Below, piece by piece: positions 16,187 through 24,204 of a DNA stretch of 64,000 bases. Location: positions 868,001 to 932,000 of the forward strand of contig NZ_JAFBBT010000001.1 of the NCBI RefSeq assembly GCF_016907335.1, written 5' to 3'. The notes under the pieces are model-generated. The model ran no database searches. It had not been told where the DNA came from and saw only the letters and a list, made by a program, of their open reading frames with translations. The translations under genes and the position numbers were made by a program. Positions within the stretch are counted from its first letter, which is position 1. Every line of letters starts with the position of its first letter. This stretch comes from Curtobacterium herbarum (GTDB lineage: Bacteria > Actinomycetota > Actinomycetes > Actinomycetales > Microbacteriaceae).

Positions 16187-17325
16187 CGGGACATCTCCTT
16201 GCGGTGACGGATGAGGAGCCAGATCAGGTAGGGGGCGCCGATCACGGTGGTGACGATGCCGACCGGCACCTGCCAGGGGAAGGCCGAGCGGGCGAGCAGG
16301 TCCGCGCCGAGGACCAGGACCGCGCCGAGCGCTGCCGACAGCAGCAGCGGTGGCCGGTTCGTCCCCGCGATCCGCAGTGCGATCTGCGGGACCACGAACG
16401 CGACGAAGCCGACCGGGCCGGCGGCGGCGACCGCGGCGGCGGTCAGGACGACCGCCAGGCCGATCACGAGCAGCCGGTGCCGCTGGACGCCCAGGCCGAC
16501 GCCGGTGGCGACCTCGTCGCCGAGCTGCCCGATGCCGAGCGCGCCCGAGGTCGCGAGGGCGATCGGCACCCCGACCGCGGCGATCACCAGCAGTGGCCAC
16601 ACCGTCGTCCACGAGGTGCTCGACAGGCTGCCGACGAGCCACTGCGACGCGGCGGTGGCCTGGGTGATCTTCGCGCGGACGAGCAGGTAGCTCGTGACGG
16701 CGTCGAGGGTCGCGCTGACCCCGATGCCGACCAGGATCAGCCGGTGGCTCTGGACGCCGCCGCGCCAGCCGAGCCCGTAGACGATGGTCGCCGCGACCAG
16801 GGCGCCGATCGTCGCGGCGACCGGGATGCCGCCGCCGAGGACGAGGGCGCTGATCGAGGAGCTGCCGCCGCCGAGGACCACCGCCGCCACCGCGCCGACG
16901 CTCGCGCCGGAGGTCACACCGATGATGTCCGGCGTGCCGAGCGGGTTGCGGGTGAAGGTCTGGGTCAGGGCACCGGCGACGGCCAGGGTCACACCGACGA
17001 GCGCTCCGGTCAGGACCCGGGGCAGGCGCAGGGTCGTCACGATGAACTGGTCCGGGCCGGACTCCAGGCCGAGCAGCGCACGGACGACGGTGCCCGGGGC
17101 GATGAACGTCGAGCCGATCGCGACGCCGAGGACGACGAGCAGCAGGGCCGCGACGACCGCGACGACCGAGGTGGTGAGGACGCGGGGGCGCCAGGCCAGA
17201 CCGACCGGGCCGATGCGGATGCCGCGGCGGGGGCCGGTGGCGGTGCGCGTGGCGGTCGGCGTCGGCCCGCCGGTGGTGGGGTCGGCGGTCGGCACGTCGG
17301 TGTCGACCCGCGTCGTGGCGCTCAC
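16183..17325 (-). CDS. Ferric-siderophore ABC transporter permease 2 (FecCD family)
   Basis: 380-aa membrane protein of the BtuC/FecCD family. After a polar N-terminus rich in Thr/Pro, about nine to ten hydrophobic segments follow, with the family motif TFTRNPLGTPDIIGVTSGASVGA split around residue 130 and GPVGFVAFVVPQIALRI near the C-terminus. The GTG at 17325 overlaps the stop of permease 1 as GTGA. It forms the channel with permease 1, energised by the ATPase downstream. Confidence 0.9.
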   Translation of the reverse strand: MSATTRVDTDVPTADPTTGGPTPTATRTATGPRRGIRIGPVGLAWRPRVLTTSVVAVVAALLLVVLGVAIGSTFIAPGTVVRALLGLESGPDQFIVTTLRLPRVLTGALVGVTLAVAGALTQTFTRNPLGTPDIIGVTSGASVGAVAAVVLGGGSSSISALVLGGGIPVAATIGALVAATIVYGLGWRGGVQSHRLILVGIGVSATLDAVTSYLLVRAKITQATAASQWLVGSLSSTSWTTVWPLLVIAAVGVPIALATSGALGIGQLGDEVATGVGLGVQRHRLLVIGLAVVLTAAAVAAAGPVGFVAFVVPQIALRIAGTNRPPLLLSAALGAVLVLGADLLARSAFPWQVPVGIVTTVIGAPYLIWLLIRHRKEMSR

Positions 17326-18410
17326 AGGGACACCAGCGATCGGCGACGGGCGACGGCGACGAACACCGGACCGCCGATGACGGCCAGGACGATGCCGACC
17401 TCGACCTCGGCGAACCCGCCGATCAGGCGACCGACGACGTCCGCGGCCAGGACCAGCACCGCCCCGAGCAACGCCGACGCCGGCAGGGTCCACCGGTGCC
17501 CGGTCCCGACCACGGCGCGGGCGACGTGCGGCACGGTCAGCCCGACGAAGGCGATCGGACCGGCCGCGGCGGTGGCGCCTGCGGCCAGCAGGGTGATGCC
17601 GCCGAGGCCGACGAGCCGCGCGGTGAGCAGGTCCTCGCCCAGGCCCTTCGCCAGCTCCGACCCGAGCCCGAGCGCGTCGAGGGCCCGGGTGTTCCAGATC
17701 GCGAGCACGAGGCCGACGGCCATGAACGGCCACGCGGCGGCGAGCACGTCGAGCTGCCGACCGGACAGGGACCCGACGACCCAGAGGCGGTAGGCGTCCA
17801 GGGAGTCCTGATCGGTGAGCACGATGAAGGACGTCAGTGCGCCGAGCAGTGCGGACACCGCGGCTCCGGCCAGGGCGAGCGGCACCGGACTGGCGGTCCC
17901 GCTGCCGGCGACCGTCACCGAGAAGACGACGACGCTCGCGACGACCGCGCCGACGAGCGCGAACCAGACCGAGGCGCTGGTGCTCGTGACGCCGAAGACG
18001 AAGACCCCGAGCACGACCGCCAGACCCGCACCGGCGGAGACGCCGAACAGGCCGGGGTCGGCGAGCGGGTTGCGCGTGTGCCCCTGCATGAGCAGTCCGG
18101 CGATCCCCAGGGCTGCCCCGACGCTCGCGCCGATCAGGGTGCGGGGGACGCGGGAGCCCCAGACGATCGCCTCGTCGGTCCCCGAACCGGTGCGCATCAG
18201 GCCCGCGAGCACGCGGTCGGCACCGATCTGGTTGCTGCCGAGGAGCATGCTCGCGACCGCCGCCACGACGACCAGCACGGCGAGGCCGAGCAGGATCGCG
18301 ACACGGCGTCGAGCCGTCCGACGGTGCACCCCGGAGGCGCCGATCACCGCTCCGGGCAGGGCGGCGGGCGCGGTCGGGACGGCGAGGGGAGGGGGTGGCA
18401 CGGAAGCCAT
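17322..18410 (-). CDS. Ferric-siderophore ABC transporter permease 1 (FecCD family)
   Basis: 362-aa BtuC/FecCD permease. Hydrophobic helices start after residue 33 (VAILLGLAVLVVVAAVASML). The family motif is GHTRNPLADPGLFGVSAGAGLAVV and the C-terminal one is GPIAFVGLTVPHVARAVVG. It is the first gene of the permease-permease-ATPase operon. Its ATG at 18410 is separated from the divergent siderophore-interacting protein by only 19 bp, nearly all iron box. Confidence 0.9.
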   Translation of the reverse strand: MASVPPPPLAVPTAPAALPGAVIGASGVHRRTARRRVAILLGLAVLVVVAAVASMLLGSNQIGADRVLAGLMRTGSGTDEAIVWGSRVPRTLIGASVGAALGIAGLLMQGHTRNPLADPGLFGVSAGAGLAVVLGVFVFGVTSTSASVWFALVGAVVASVVVFSVTVAGSGTASPVPLALAGAAVSALLGALTSFIVLTDQDSLDAYRLWVVGSLSGRQLDVLAAAWPFMAVGLVLAIWNTRALDALGLGSELAKGLGEDLLTARLVGLGGITLLAAGATAAAGPIAFVGLTVPHVARAVVGTGHRWTLPASALLGAVLVLAADVVGRLIGGFAEVEVGIVLAVIGGPVFVAVARRRSLVSL

Positions 18411-18411
18411 A

Positions 18412-18430
18412 TTAGGTTAGCCTTCCCTCA
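18412..18430. promoter_or_regulatory. DtxR-type iron box filling a 19-bp divergent gap
   Basis: TTAGGTTAGCCTTCCCTCA has a perfect left half-site of the DtxR consensus and a weaker right half. It occupies the whole space between the start codons of the permease (18410) and the siderophore-interacting protein (18430) and overlaps the latter's first base. TAGCCT at 18418-18423 is placed to be the -10 of a leaderless plus-strand transcript. Confidence 0.8.
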
Positions 18431-19254
18431 TGGCGAAGATCCCGAGGCTGATGCCCGAGAACCCGCGGCTGTTCCGGGCGAGTGTCGTCCGCACCGAACG
18501 GCACACCCCGTCGATCCACCGCGTCACCATCGCGAGCGACGAGATCCGCGACTTCCCGTTCCTCGGCTTCGACCACTGGTTCCGCCTGTTCCTGCAGCGC
18601 CCCGAGCAGGACACCTTCGTGATGCCCGAGCTCGACGGTGCCAAGTGGTGGCCGCAGTACCTCCGCATCGCCGAGGACGCCCGACCGCACTGCGCGAACT
18701 ACACCGTCGCCGGACACCGCCCAGAACTCGGCGAGATGGACATCGACTTCGTCGTGCACACCGGCGCCGACGGCCAGCTCGAGGGCCGCGCCGCGATCTG
18801 GGCCTGCGGTGCCCGGCCCGGCGACGAACTCGCGCTCCTCGACCAGGGCTGCATCTTCCACTGCCCCGACGACGCCAGCGAGGTCGTCATCGCCGCCGAG
18901 GAGACCGGCCTGCCCGCCGTCGTCGGCATCGCCCGGTCCCTGCCGCGGGACGCCGTCGGCCGCATCATCCAGGAGGTCCCGTCGGCGCTCGACATCCGCG
19001 ACCTCGACGCCCCGGTCGGTGTCACCGTCACCTGGCTCGTCCGCGGTGACGCCGCCGCGGTCCCCGGACGTGCGGCGCTCGCCGAACTGCAGCGGCACGT
19101 GCCCTCCGACGACCGCGGATACGCGTTCGTCGTGGGGGAGTCCCGCCTGGCCACCGAGGGGCGCCGGCACCTGCACCGTGCGGGGCTGCCGAAGTCCCGC
19201 ATCACGTTCTCGGGGTTCTGGAAGCACGAGGCACGCCAGCCCGCGATGGCCTGA
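18430..19254 (+). CDS. Siderophore-interacting protein (ferric-siderophore reductase family)
   Basis: 274-aa flavin-dependent reductase of the SIP/ViuB family, which frees iron from imported siderophores in the cytoplasm. Visible are the FAD-binding beta-barrel (RHTPSIHRVTIAS, then LRIAEDARPHCANYTVAGHRP resembling the RxYTxR flavin motif in altered form), a SIP C-terminal domain with VVIAAEETGLPAVVGIARSLP, and the end motif AFVVGESRLATEGRRHL followed by SGFWKHEARQP. The ATG at 18430 has no Shine-Dalgarno sequence and lies inside the iron box. It is divergent from the importer, under the same operator. Confidence 0.9.
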   Translation: MAKIPRLMPENPRLFRASVVRTERHTPSIHRVTIASDEIRDFPFLGFDHWFRLFLQRPEQDTFVMPELDGAKWWPQYLRIAEDARPHCANYTVAGHRPELGEMDIDFVVHTGADGQLEGRAAIWACGARPGDELALLDQGCIFHCPDDASEVVIAAEETGLPAVVGIARSLPRDAVGRIIQEVPSALDIRDLDAPVGVTVTWLVRGDAAAVPGRAALAELQRHVPSDDRGYAFVVGESRLATEGRRHLHRAGLPKSRITFSGFWKHEARQPAMA

Positions 19255-19305
19255 GCGCCTGCTAAGGCTCGATCGCGGGGCCCCCGCCTGTGGCACGCTT
19301 GCGGC

Positions 19306-20097
19306 ATGGGGGAACACACGGACGACCCGCGCCGGGGGCGCACCCGGCGAGCGACCGCGACGGCGGTCGTCCTTACCGCTCTGCTGCTGGTGACCGGCTG
19401 CTCGATGCTGCCGGGCAGCACCGGCTCCGACACGGCATCCAGCCGACGGGCAACGCCGCACCGCACGCCCACCGCCCGTGCCACGCCCACGCCGACCCCC
19501 ACCCCCACACCGACGGCCCCGCCGGTCGCCGAACTCACCGGTGTCACGATCGACGCGGGGGACGTCGCCGAGGGTGCTCCCGCGACCGTCTCCGGCATCG
19601 GCCCCTCGGACATCGCGTTCCGGGTCCGCGGGGACTTCGGCGTTGTCGCCGACCTGGACTGTTCGGGGTGCACCGGTACCGCGACCATCACGGCACCCGG
19701 GCGGATGTCACCGTTCGGCTCCGCTCGGGCACCCCTCGAGGCGTCGTTCGTGACCAGCGTCCTCAAGAACGACCCGGAGCAGCAGATGCTCATCATCGAG
19801 GCCGACGGCCCGTGGTCGCTCACGCTGCGCAGCTGGAACGACCTGGCGACGGTGTCCGGCCCACAGTCCGGAACCGGTCCCGCCGTGCTGTTCTTCTCCG
19901 ACGACGTCGGGCACGTGAAGGTCGACTACACGCCGGCCAGCGCGGACGACCGCTTCGGCCTCCGCGTCTTCACGACCTCGGACGCCACCCGGATCTACGG
20001 CGACACGGAGGCGTTCTCCGAGACCTTCGAGGCCGATCTGCCGGGCATCCTCGCGATCGCCACGAACGGGAAGTGGACCGTCACACCGACACCCTGA
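19306..20097 (+). CDS. Secreted lipoprotein of unknown function
   Basis: 263-aa protein with a basic N-terminus, hydrophobic segment and lipobox VTGC near residue 32, then a Thr-Pro repeat spacer (TPTPTPTPT) and a beta-rich domain. Two cysteines close together (DCSGCTG) may form a disulfide. I recognise no named family. Start ATG at 19306 gives a complete signal peptide. It is flanked by the siderophore-interacting gene and a small VOC protein but shows no sign of being linked to them. Confidence 0.75.
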   Translation: MGEHTDDPRRGRTRRATATAVVLTALLLVTGCSMLPGSTGSDTASSRRATPHRTPTARATPTPTPTPTPTAPPVAELTGVTIDAGDVAEGAPATVSGIGPSDIAFRVRGDFGVVADLDCSGCTGTATITAPGRMSPFGSARAPLEASFVTSVLKNDPEQQMLIIEADGPWSLTLRSWNDLATVSGPQSGTGPAVLFFSDDVGHVKVDYTPASADDRFGLRVFTTSDATRIYGDTEAFSETFEADLPGILAIATNGKWTVTPTP

Positions 20098-20125
20098 CGC
20101 GCTGACGCGCTGACGCGCTGACGCC
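20094..20125. repeat. 8-bp tandem repeat CTGACGCG
   Basis: Four head-to-tail units of CTGACGCG, the last with one mismatch. The first unit holds the TGA stop of the lipoprotein gene, and the frame has more TGA in this repeat, so it acts as a multiple stop region. Confidence 0.85.
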
Positions 20126-20153
20126 CTGGGAGGCCCGCGCGTAGCCTCGCGCC

Positions 20154-20537
20154 ATGAGCTGCCGACTGAGCGAACTGGTCCTCAACTGCGACGACCCCGA
20201 GGCACTGTCCCGCTTCTGGTGCGCCGTCCTCGACTACGTCGAACTCGGCAAGGACGAGGACGGCATCGAGATCGGCCCGGCCTCGGGCTTCGGCGGCGCG
20301 ACACCGACCATCATCCTGGCCCGTGTCCCGCACGCGGAGGCCCAGCCCCTCCGCCTGCACCTCGACGTCAACCCGGTCGACCGCGACCAGGACGCCGAAC
20401 TCGAACGCCTCCTCGCGCTCGGCGCCCGACCGGCGGACGTCGGCCAGACCGGCGAGGAGTCCTGGCACGTGCTGCAGGACCCGGAGGGCAACGAGTTCTG
20501 CCTCCTCCGGTCGCGGCTCGAGCCGCTCGCCGGCTGA
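20154..20537 (+). CDS. VOC-family (glyoxalase-like) protein
   Basis: 127-aa single-domain vicinal-oxygen-chelate protein. The usual start LSELVLNCDDPEALSRFWCAVLDYV and the end WHVLQDPEGNEFCLL are clear, with RLHLDVNPVDRD in the middle. Such proteins bind a metal and act as dioxygenases, isomerases or drug-binding proteins; this one cannot be assigned. ATG at 20154. Confidence 0.85.
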   Translation: MSCRLSELVLNCDDPEALSRFWCAVLDYVELGKDEDGIEIGPASGFGGATPTIILARVPHAEAQPLRLHLDVNPVDRDQDAELERLLALGARPADVGQTGEESWHVLQDPEGNEFCLLRSRLEPLAG

Positions 20538-20584
20538 CGGGGCTGACCGGGGGCACCCCGCGGGTGCGGACCGCACCCACGACG

Positions 20585-20624
20585 GACGGGAGGCTCCCCA
20601 CCAGCTGGTGGGGAGCCTCCCGTC
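20585..20624. terminator. Perfect 40-bp palindrome, bidirectional terminator
   Basis: Arms GACGGGAGGCTCCCCACC and its complement around AGCT. It lies between the converging VOC gene and the sugar permease. Same GGGAGGC stem as the other terminators here; no T-tract. Confidence 0.8.
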
Positions 20625-20660
20625 CGGCACGTGGTCCGGACGCGACGTCCGGACCGGGCG

Positions 20661-21575
20661 TCAGCCCTTCAGGCCGGAGCCGGTGACACCCTCGACGATC
20701 TGCCGCTGGAAGATCAGGTACAGGATGATCAGCGGCAGCGCCGCCAGGATCGCACCCGCCTGGATGTCGGCGTACCGCTGACCGAAGCTGCCCTGCACCG
20801 TGGCGAGCCCGACCGGGATCGTCATGAGGTCCGGGTTCGACAGCACGAACAGCGGCAGCAGCAGGTTGTTCCAGACCCCGACGAACGTCAGGATCGTCAC
20901 CGCCGCGATCACCGGACGCGACAGCGGCAAGATGACCGACCAGTAGATCTTCCAGATGCCCGCGCCGTCGATGCGCGCGGCCTCCTCCAGCTCCTTCGGG
21001 ATGCCGTCGAAGAACTGCTTGAAGATGAAGACCGCGATCACGGCGGGCACCTGCGGGAAGATCACCGACCAGTAGGTGTTGAGCAGGTTGACCGCGTTGA
21101 GCTCCTGGAAGATCGGGATGATCAGGACCTGCGTCGGGATCATGATGCCCAGGATGATGAGCAGGAACGCGATGTTCCGGCCGCGGAACACCAGCCGCGA
21201 CAGCGCGAAGGCCGCCATCGACGCGAAGATCACCGTGAGCACCGCGGTGACGACGCTCGTGACACCGCTGGCCAGGTACCAGTTCCAGATGTCGCCGGAC
21301 TGGAACAGCGACGCGTAGGAGTGCAGCGTCGGGTTCCAGTTCGACAGGATCGACTTCGCGCCGAGCGCGGCCACACCGTTGTCCGACAGCGAGGTCTTCA
21401 GCGCGAACAGGCTCGGGATGAGCCAGATGATCGCGAACACCGTCAGGACGACGGCGGACACGATCGTGAAACCGCGACCGCTGACGCCGATCTTCGCGGC
21501 GCTCGTGGGGGCGGCGGACGAGACGCCGGTGCGGAGCTTGGTGCGGCCGGTGGTGATGCTCTCGGTGGCGGTCAT
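20661..21575 (-). CDS. Carbohydrate ABC transporter permease (MalG type)
   Basis: 304-aa inner-membrane permease with six predicted helices and the cytoplasmic EAA loop EEAARIDGAGIWKIYWSVILPL. The end VEGVTGSGLKG is typical of MalG-like CUT1 permeases. The ATG at 21575 follows the stop of the MalF-type gene after 1 bp. Last gene of the binding protein-MalF-MalG operon. Its substrate is probably arabino-oligosaccharide, judged from the divergent arabinofuranosidase and shared operators. No ATPase is encoded nearby; a general MsiK-like ATPase elsewhere is expected. Confidence 0.88.
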   Translation of the reverse strand: MTATESITTGRTKLRTGVSSAAPTSAAKIGVSGRGFTIVSAVVLTVFAIIWLIPSLFALKTSLSDNGVAALGAKSILSNWNPTLHSYASLFQSGDIWNWYLASGVTSVVTAVLTVIFASMAAFALSRLVFRGRNIAFLLIILGIMIPTQVLIIPIFQELNAVNLLNTYWSVIFPQVPAVIAVFIFKQFFDGIPKELEEAARIDGAGIWKIYWSVILPLSRPVIAAVTILTFVGVWNNLLLPLFVLSNPDLMTIPVGLATVQGSFGQRYADIQAGAILAALPLIILYLIFQRQIVEGVTGSGLKG

Positions 21576-21576
21576 G

Positions 21577-22542
21577 TCAGGCTCCGATCTCACGCTTGGC
21601 GGCGGCGCGCTCGACGAGCTGCCGGATGATCGCGATGGCGACGATCACGATGAACAGCAGCACCGACGCTGCCGACGCGGCACCGAGCCGGTTGTCGGTG
21701 AAGCCGACACCGGTGATGAGCTGCAGCGAGACCTGGGTCGAGATGCCCGGGCCGCCGTTCGTCATCAGGTACACCTGGTCGAAGATCTTCAGGCTCGCGA
21801 TGATCTGCAGCAGGATGACGAGCGTCGTCGTGCGGCCGAGCAGCGGCAGGGTGATCGACTTGATCTGCTGCCAGTTCGACGCACCGTCGACGGCAGCCGC
21901 CTCGTACAGCTCGCGGGGGATCTCCTGCAGACCGGCCAGGTACAGCACGAAGTTGAAGCCGAGGGTCCACCAGACGGTGGCGATGGCGACACCGATCATC
22001 GCCGTGTTCGGGCTCGACAGCATGCCCGAGCCGGGGGTCATGCCGATCGCGGACTGGATGGTCGCGAACAGGCCGGTGGCCGGCGTGAAGATGAACACCC
22101 AGATCAGCGAGATCGTCGCCGACGGCAGGATGAACGGCAGGAAGAACGCCAGGCGGAAGAACCACTGGCCCTTGTTCATCCGGTTCGTCAGCACGGCGAA
22201 GACGAACGCCAGGATCACCAGCGGCGGGGTCGTGTACAGCGTGAACTGCAGGGTGTGCCAGAGCGACGACCAGAAGTCGGAGCGCCCGAGCATCTCGGCG
22301 TAGTTCGCCAAGCCGGCGAAGCTCCCGAGCCCGGTGCGGACGGTCGAGGTGTTGAAGAAGCTCGTGACGATCATCCAGACCGTCGGGCCGAGCAGGAAGG
22401 CGATGTAGAACAGGCCGAACGGGGCGAGGAACAGCCACCCGCTGCGGCCCTGCCCGCGGGTGAGACTGGTGCGGTAGGTACGGAGTCGACGGGGCGCGGC
22501 GGCCGCGTCCGTGGGGCGGTCGAGGACAGGTGCTGTGGTCAC
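21577..22542 (-). CDS. Carbohydrate ABC transporter permease (MalF type)
   Basis: 321-aa permease with six hydrophobic helices beginning WLFLAPFGLFYIAFLLGP and the EAA loop YEAAAVDGASNWQQIKSITLPLL. The motif MTNGGPGISTQ between later helices is typical of MalF/UgpA-like proteins. GTG start at 22542. It pairs with the MalG-type protein downstream and the binding lipoprotein upstream. Confidence 0.88.
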   Translation of the reverse strand: MTTAPVLDRPTDAAAAPRRLRTYRTSLTRGQGRSGWLFLAPFGLFYIAFLLGPTVWMIVTSFFNTSTVRTGLGSFAGLANYAEMLGRSDFWSSLWHTLQFTLYTTPPLVILAFVFAVLTNRMNKGQWFFRLAFFLPFILPSATISLIWVFIFTPATGLFATIQSAIGMTPGSGMLSSPNTAMIGVAIATVWWTLGFNFVLYLAGLQEIPRELYEAAAVDGASNWQQIKSITLPLLGRTTTLVILLQIIASLKIFDQVYLMTNGGPGISTQVSLQLITGVGFTDNRLGAASAASVLLFIVIVAIAIIRQLVERAAAKREIGA

Positions 22543-22611
22543 GTCATCGTGCCTTTCGCGCGGTGTTCACGGTGGTCGTGTGCCCGGTGTTCTGCCCGGT
22601 CGTGTGCCCGT

Positions 22612-23973
22612 TCACAGGGGGCTCGGGGTGTTGAGGTAGGTCGCCAGCTGGCTCTTGATCGCACTGAGTGCCTGCGCGGGACTCGAGCTGCCCTGCTGCA
22701 CGAGGGCGAGCTGCGCACCGACCGTGCCCTCGAACGTCGAACCCGATCCGCCGTACCACGCGGCGTCGTCGAAGACCGCGGTCTCGGCGGCCGCGGCGTA
22801 GTTCGACTGCGGCTTGAGCTCCTTGTACTTCGTGCTGTCGAACGTGGGCATGTAGGCCGGGACGTGCCCACCCTCGGCCCAGGTCAGGCTCTGCTCGAGC
22901 ATCTGCTTGATGAAGAGCAGCGCGGCCTTCTTCTGCTCGGGCGTGCGGTCCTTCTTCGGCAGGATGAACGTGTGCGAGTCGGCCTGGGTGGCGGGCTTGT
23001 CGTAGAGCGTCGGGATCGGCGCCATCCCGAACTTCAGCCCCTTGATCGACTGGGCGGTGCTGATCTCCCATTCGCCCTGCATGAAGAAACCGGCCTTGCC
23101 GTCGAACATCAGCGACTGGGCGGTGGCGTAGTCCAGGGCCTTGTTCATCCAGCCCTGCTTCACCCACTTCTGGGTGCGGTTGGTGACCTCGTTGTAGGCG
23201 TCCTCGTTGACGGTGAGCTTCGCGCCGCCGTCGCTGATGAACGGCGTCGCACCGTTGATCTGGTTGTACATCGTCCAGAAGAAGCGCCACGGGGTCGCGG
23301 TCTCCGGCACGACGTTCGCGACGTTGAGTGCGGTGCCACCGGTGACCTTGGACACGGCGGCGAGGGCGCTCTCGAACGCGTCCATGCCGTCCAGGTTCTT
23401 CAGCTCGCCGTCGCTGTCGAGCAGCCCCGCTTTCCTGCAGACGTCCACGTTATAGAACAGCACGAACGGGTGGGTGTCGAGCGGGATCGCGATGTTGGCG
23501 CCGTCGGTCTTCTGCGCGGCCCACGCCTTCTGGTTGAAGTCGCTGGCCTTGAGACCGACGCCGGCCAGGTCCTCCGCCGTGATCGGGTCGAGCAGGTCGC
23601 CGTCCCAGAGCGGCTTCGCCCGGGTCAGGTGCGCGATCGCGACGTCCGGCGGCTTGTTCCCGACGGTCGCCAGTGTCAGCTTCGAGTAGTACGGGTTGCC
23701 CCACGCGAAGGTCGTGGCCTGCAGGGACGACGAACCGCCGTGCTGCTTGGCGTAGCCGTCCTCCATGGTCTGCATGCGGACACCGTCGCCGCCGCCGAAG
23801 AGGTTCCAGAAGACGAGCGTCTCGGGGTTCAGGGCGCTGCCGGCGAGACCGGCGGCGAGCGGGCTGGAGCAGGCGGCGAGCGGCAGGACCGTCGCGGCCG
23901 CCGCTCCGGCCGCAAGCAGGCTCCTCCGGGTGAAGGTGGACCCGCGGAGGGGTGGGACGGATCGGTTCGGCAT
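22612..23973 (-). CDS. Carbohydrate ABC transporter substrate-binding lipoprotein
   Basis: 453-aa extracellular solute-binding protein (family 1). The N-terminus has a twin-arginine-like FTRRSLLAAG followed by the lipobox LAAC, so it may be exported folded through Tat and then lipidated. The mature part has the usual two-lobe features: LVFWNLFGGGDG, PDVAIAHLTRAKPL, IPLDTHPFVLFYN and GKAGFFMQGEWEIS. First gene of its operon, with GGAG 7 nt before the ATG. The operator GTGAGCGCTCAC at 24056 lies 83 bp upstream. Likely ligand is an arabino-oligosaccharide, inferred only from context. Confidence 0.88.
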   Translation of the reverse strand: MPNRSVPPLRGSTFTRRSLLAAGAAAATVLPLAACSSPLAAGLAGSALNPETLVFWNLFGGGDGVRMQTMEDGYAKQHGGSSSLQATTFAWGNPYYSKLTLATVGNKPPDVAIAHLTRAKPLWDGDLLDPITAEDLAGVGLKASDFNQKAWAAQKTDGANIAIPLDTHPFVLFYNVDVCRKAGLLDSDGELKNLDGMDAFESALAAVSKVTGGTALNVANVVPETATPWRFFWTMYNQINGATPFISDGGAKLTVNEDAYNEVTNRTQKWVKQGWMNKALDYATAQSLMFDGKAGFFMQGEWEISTAQSIKGLKFGMAPIPTLYDKPATQADSHTFILPKKDRTPEQKKAALLFIKQMLEQSLTWAEGGHVPAYMPTFDSTKYKELKPQSNYAAAAETAVFDDAAWYGGSGSTFEGTVGAQLALVQQGSSSPAQALSAIKSQLATYLNTPSPL

Positions 23974-24055
23974 GGCATCACTCCATCGGGACGGGCCGAA
24001 ACGGGACGGTCATCCGGGGAGGAACGACGTCCCGATCGCGGGGCTTCGGTGCCCC

Positions 24056-24067
24056 GTGAGCGCTCAC
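24056..24067. promoter_or_regulatory. LacI-type operator GTGAGCGCTCAC (copy 1)
   Basis: Perfect 12-bp palindrome 83 bp upstream of the sugar-binding lipoprotein. On the minus strand it is preceded by TAATGT, a possible -10. It pairs with copy 2 at 24137, 81 bp away, in the divergent region shared with abfA. Confidence 0.85.
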
Positions 24068-24136
24068 ATTAGTGCCGCGCCGACGCGCGCACCAGCCCTT
24101 CCGTCCCGTGTCGACACCCGATAGCGTTTCCTGCAG

Positions 24137-24148
24137 GTGAGCGCTCAC
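24137..24148. promoter_or_regulatory. LacI-type operator GTGAGCGCTCAC (copy 2)
   Basis: Perfect 12-bp palindrome 57 bp upstream of the abfA start codon. It is just downstream of a possible -10 (GATAGCGT region at 24120), where a bound repressor would block transcription. Two sites 81 bp apart would allow DNA looping. Confidence 0.85.
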
Positions 24149-24204
24149 TTCCGTGACCCTGCGGAACACTCGTGCTCGACGCACAGCCTGATCGAAGGAG
24201 ATCC

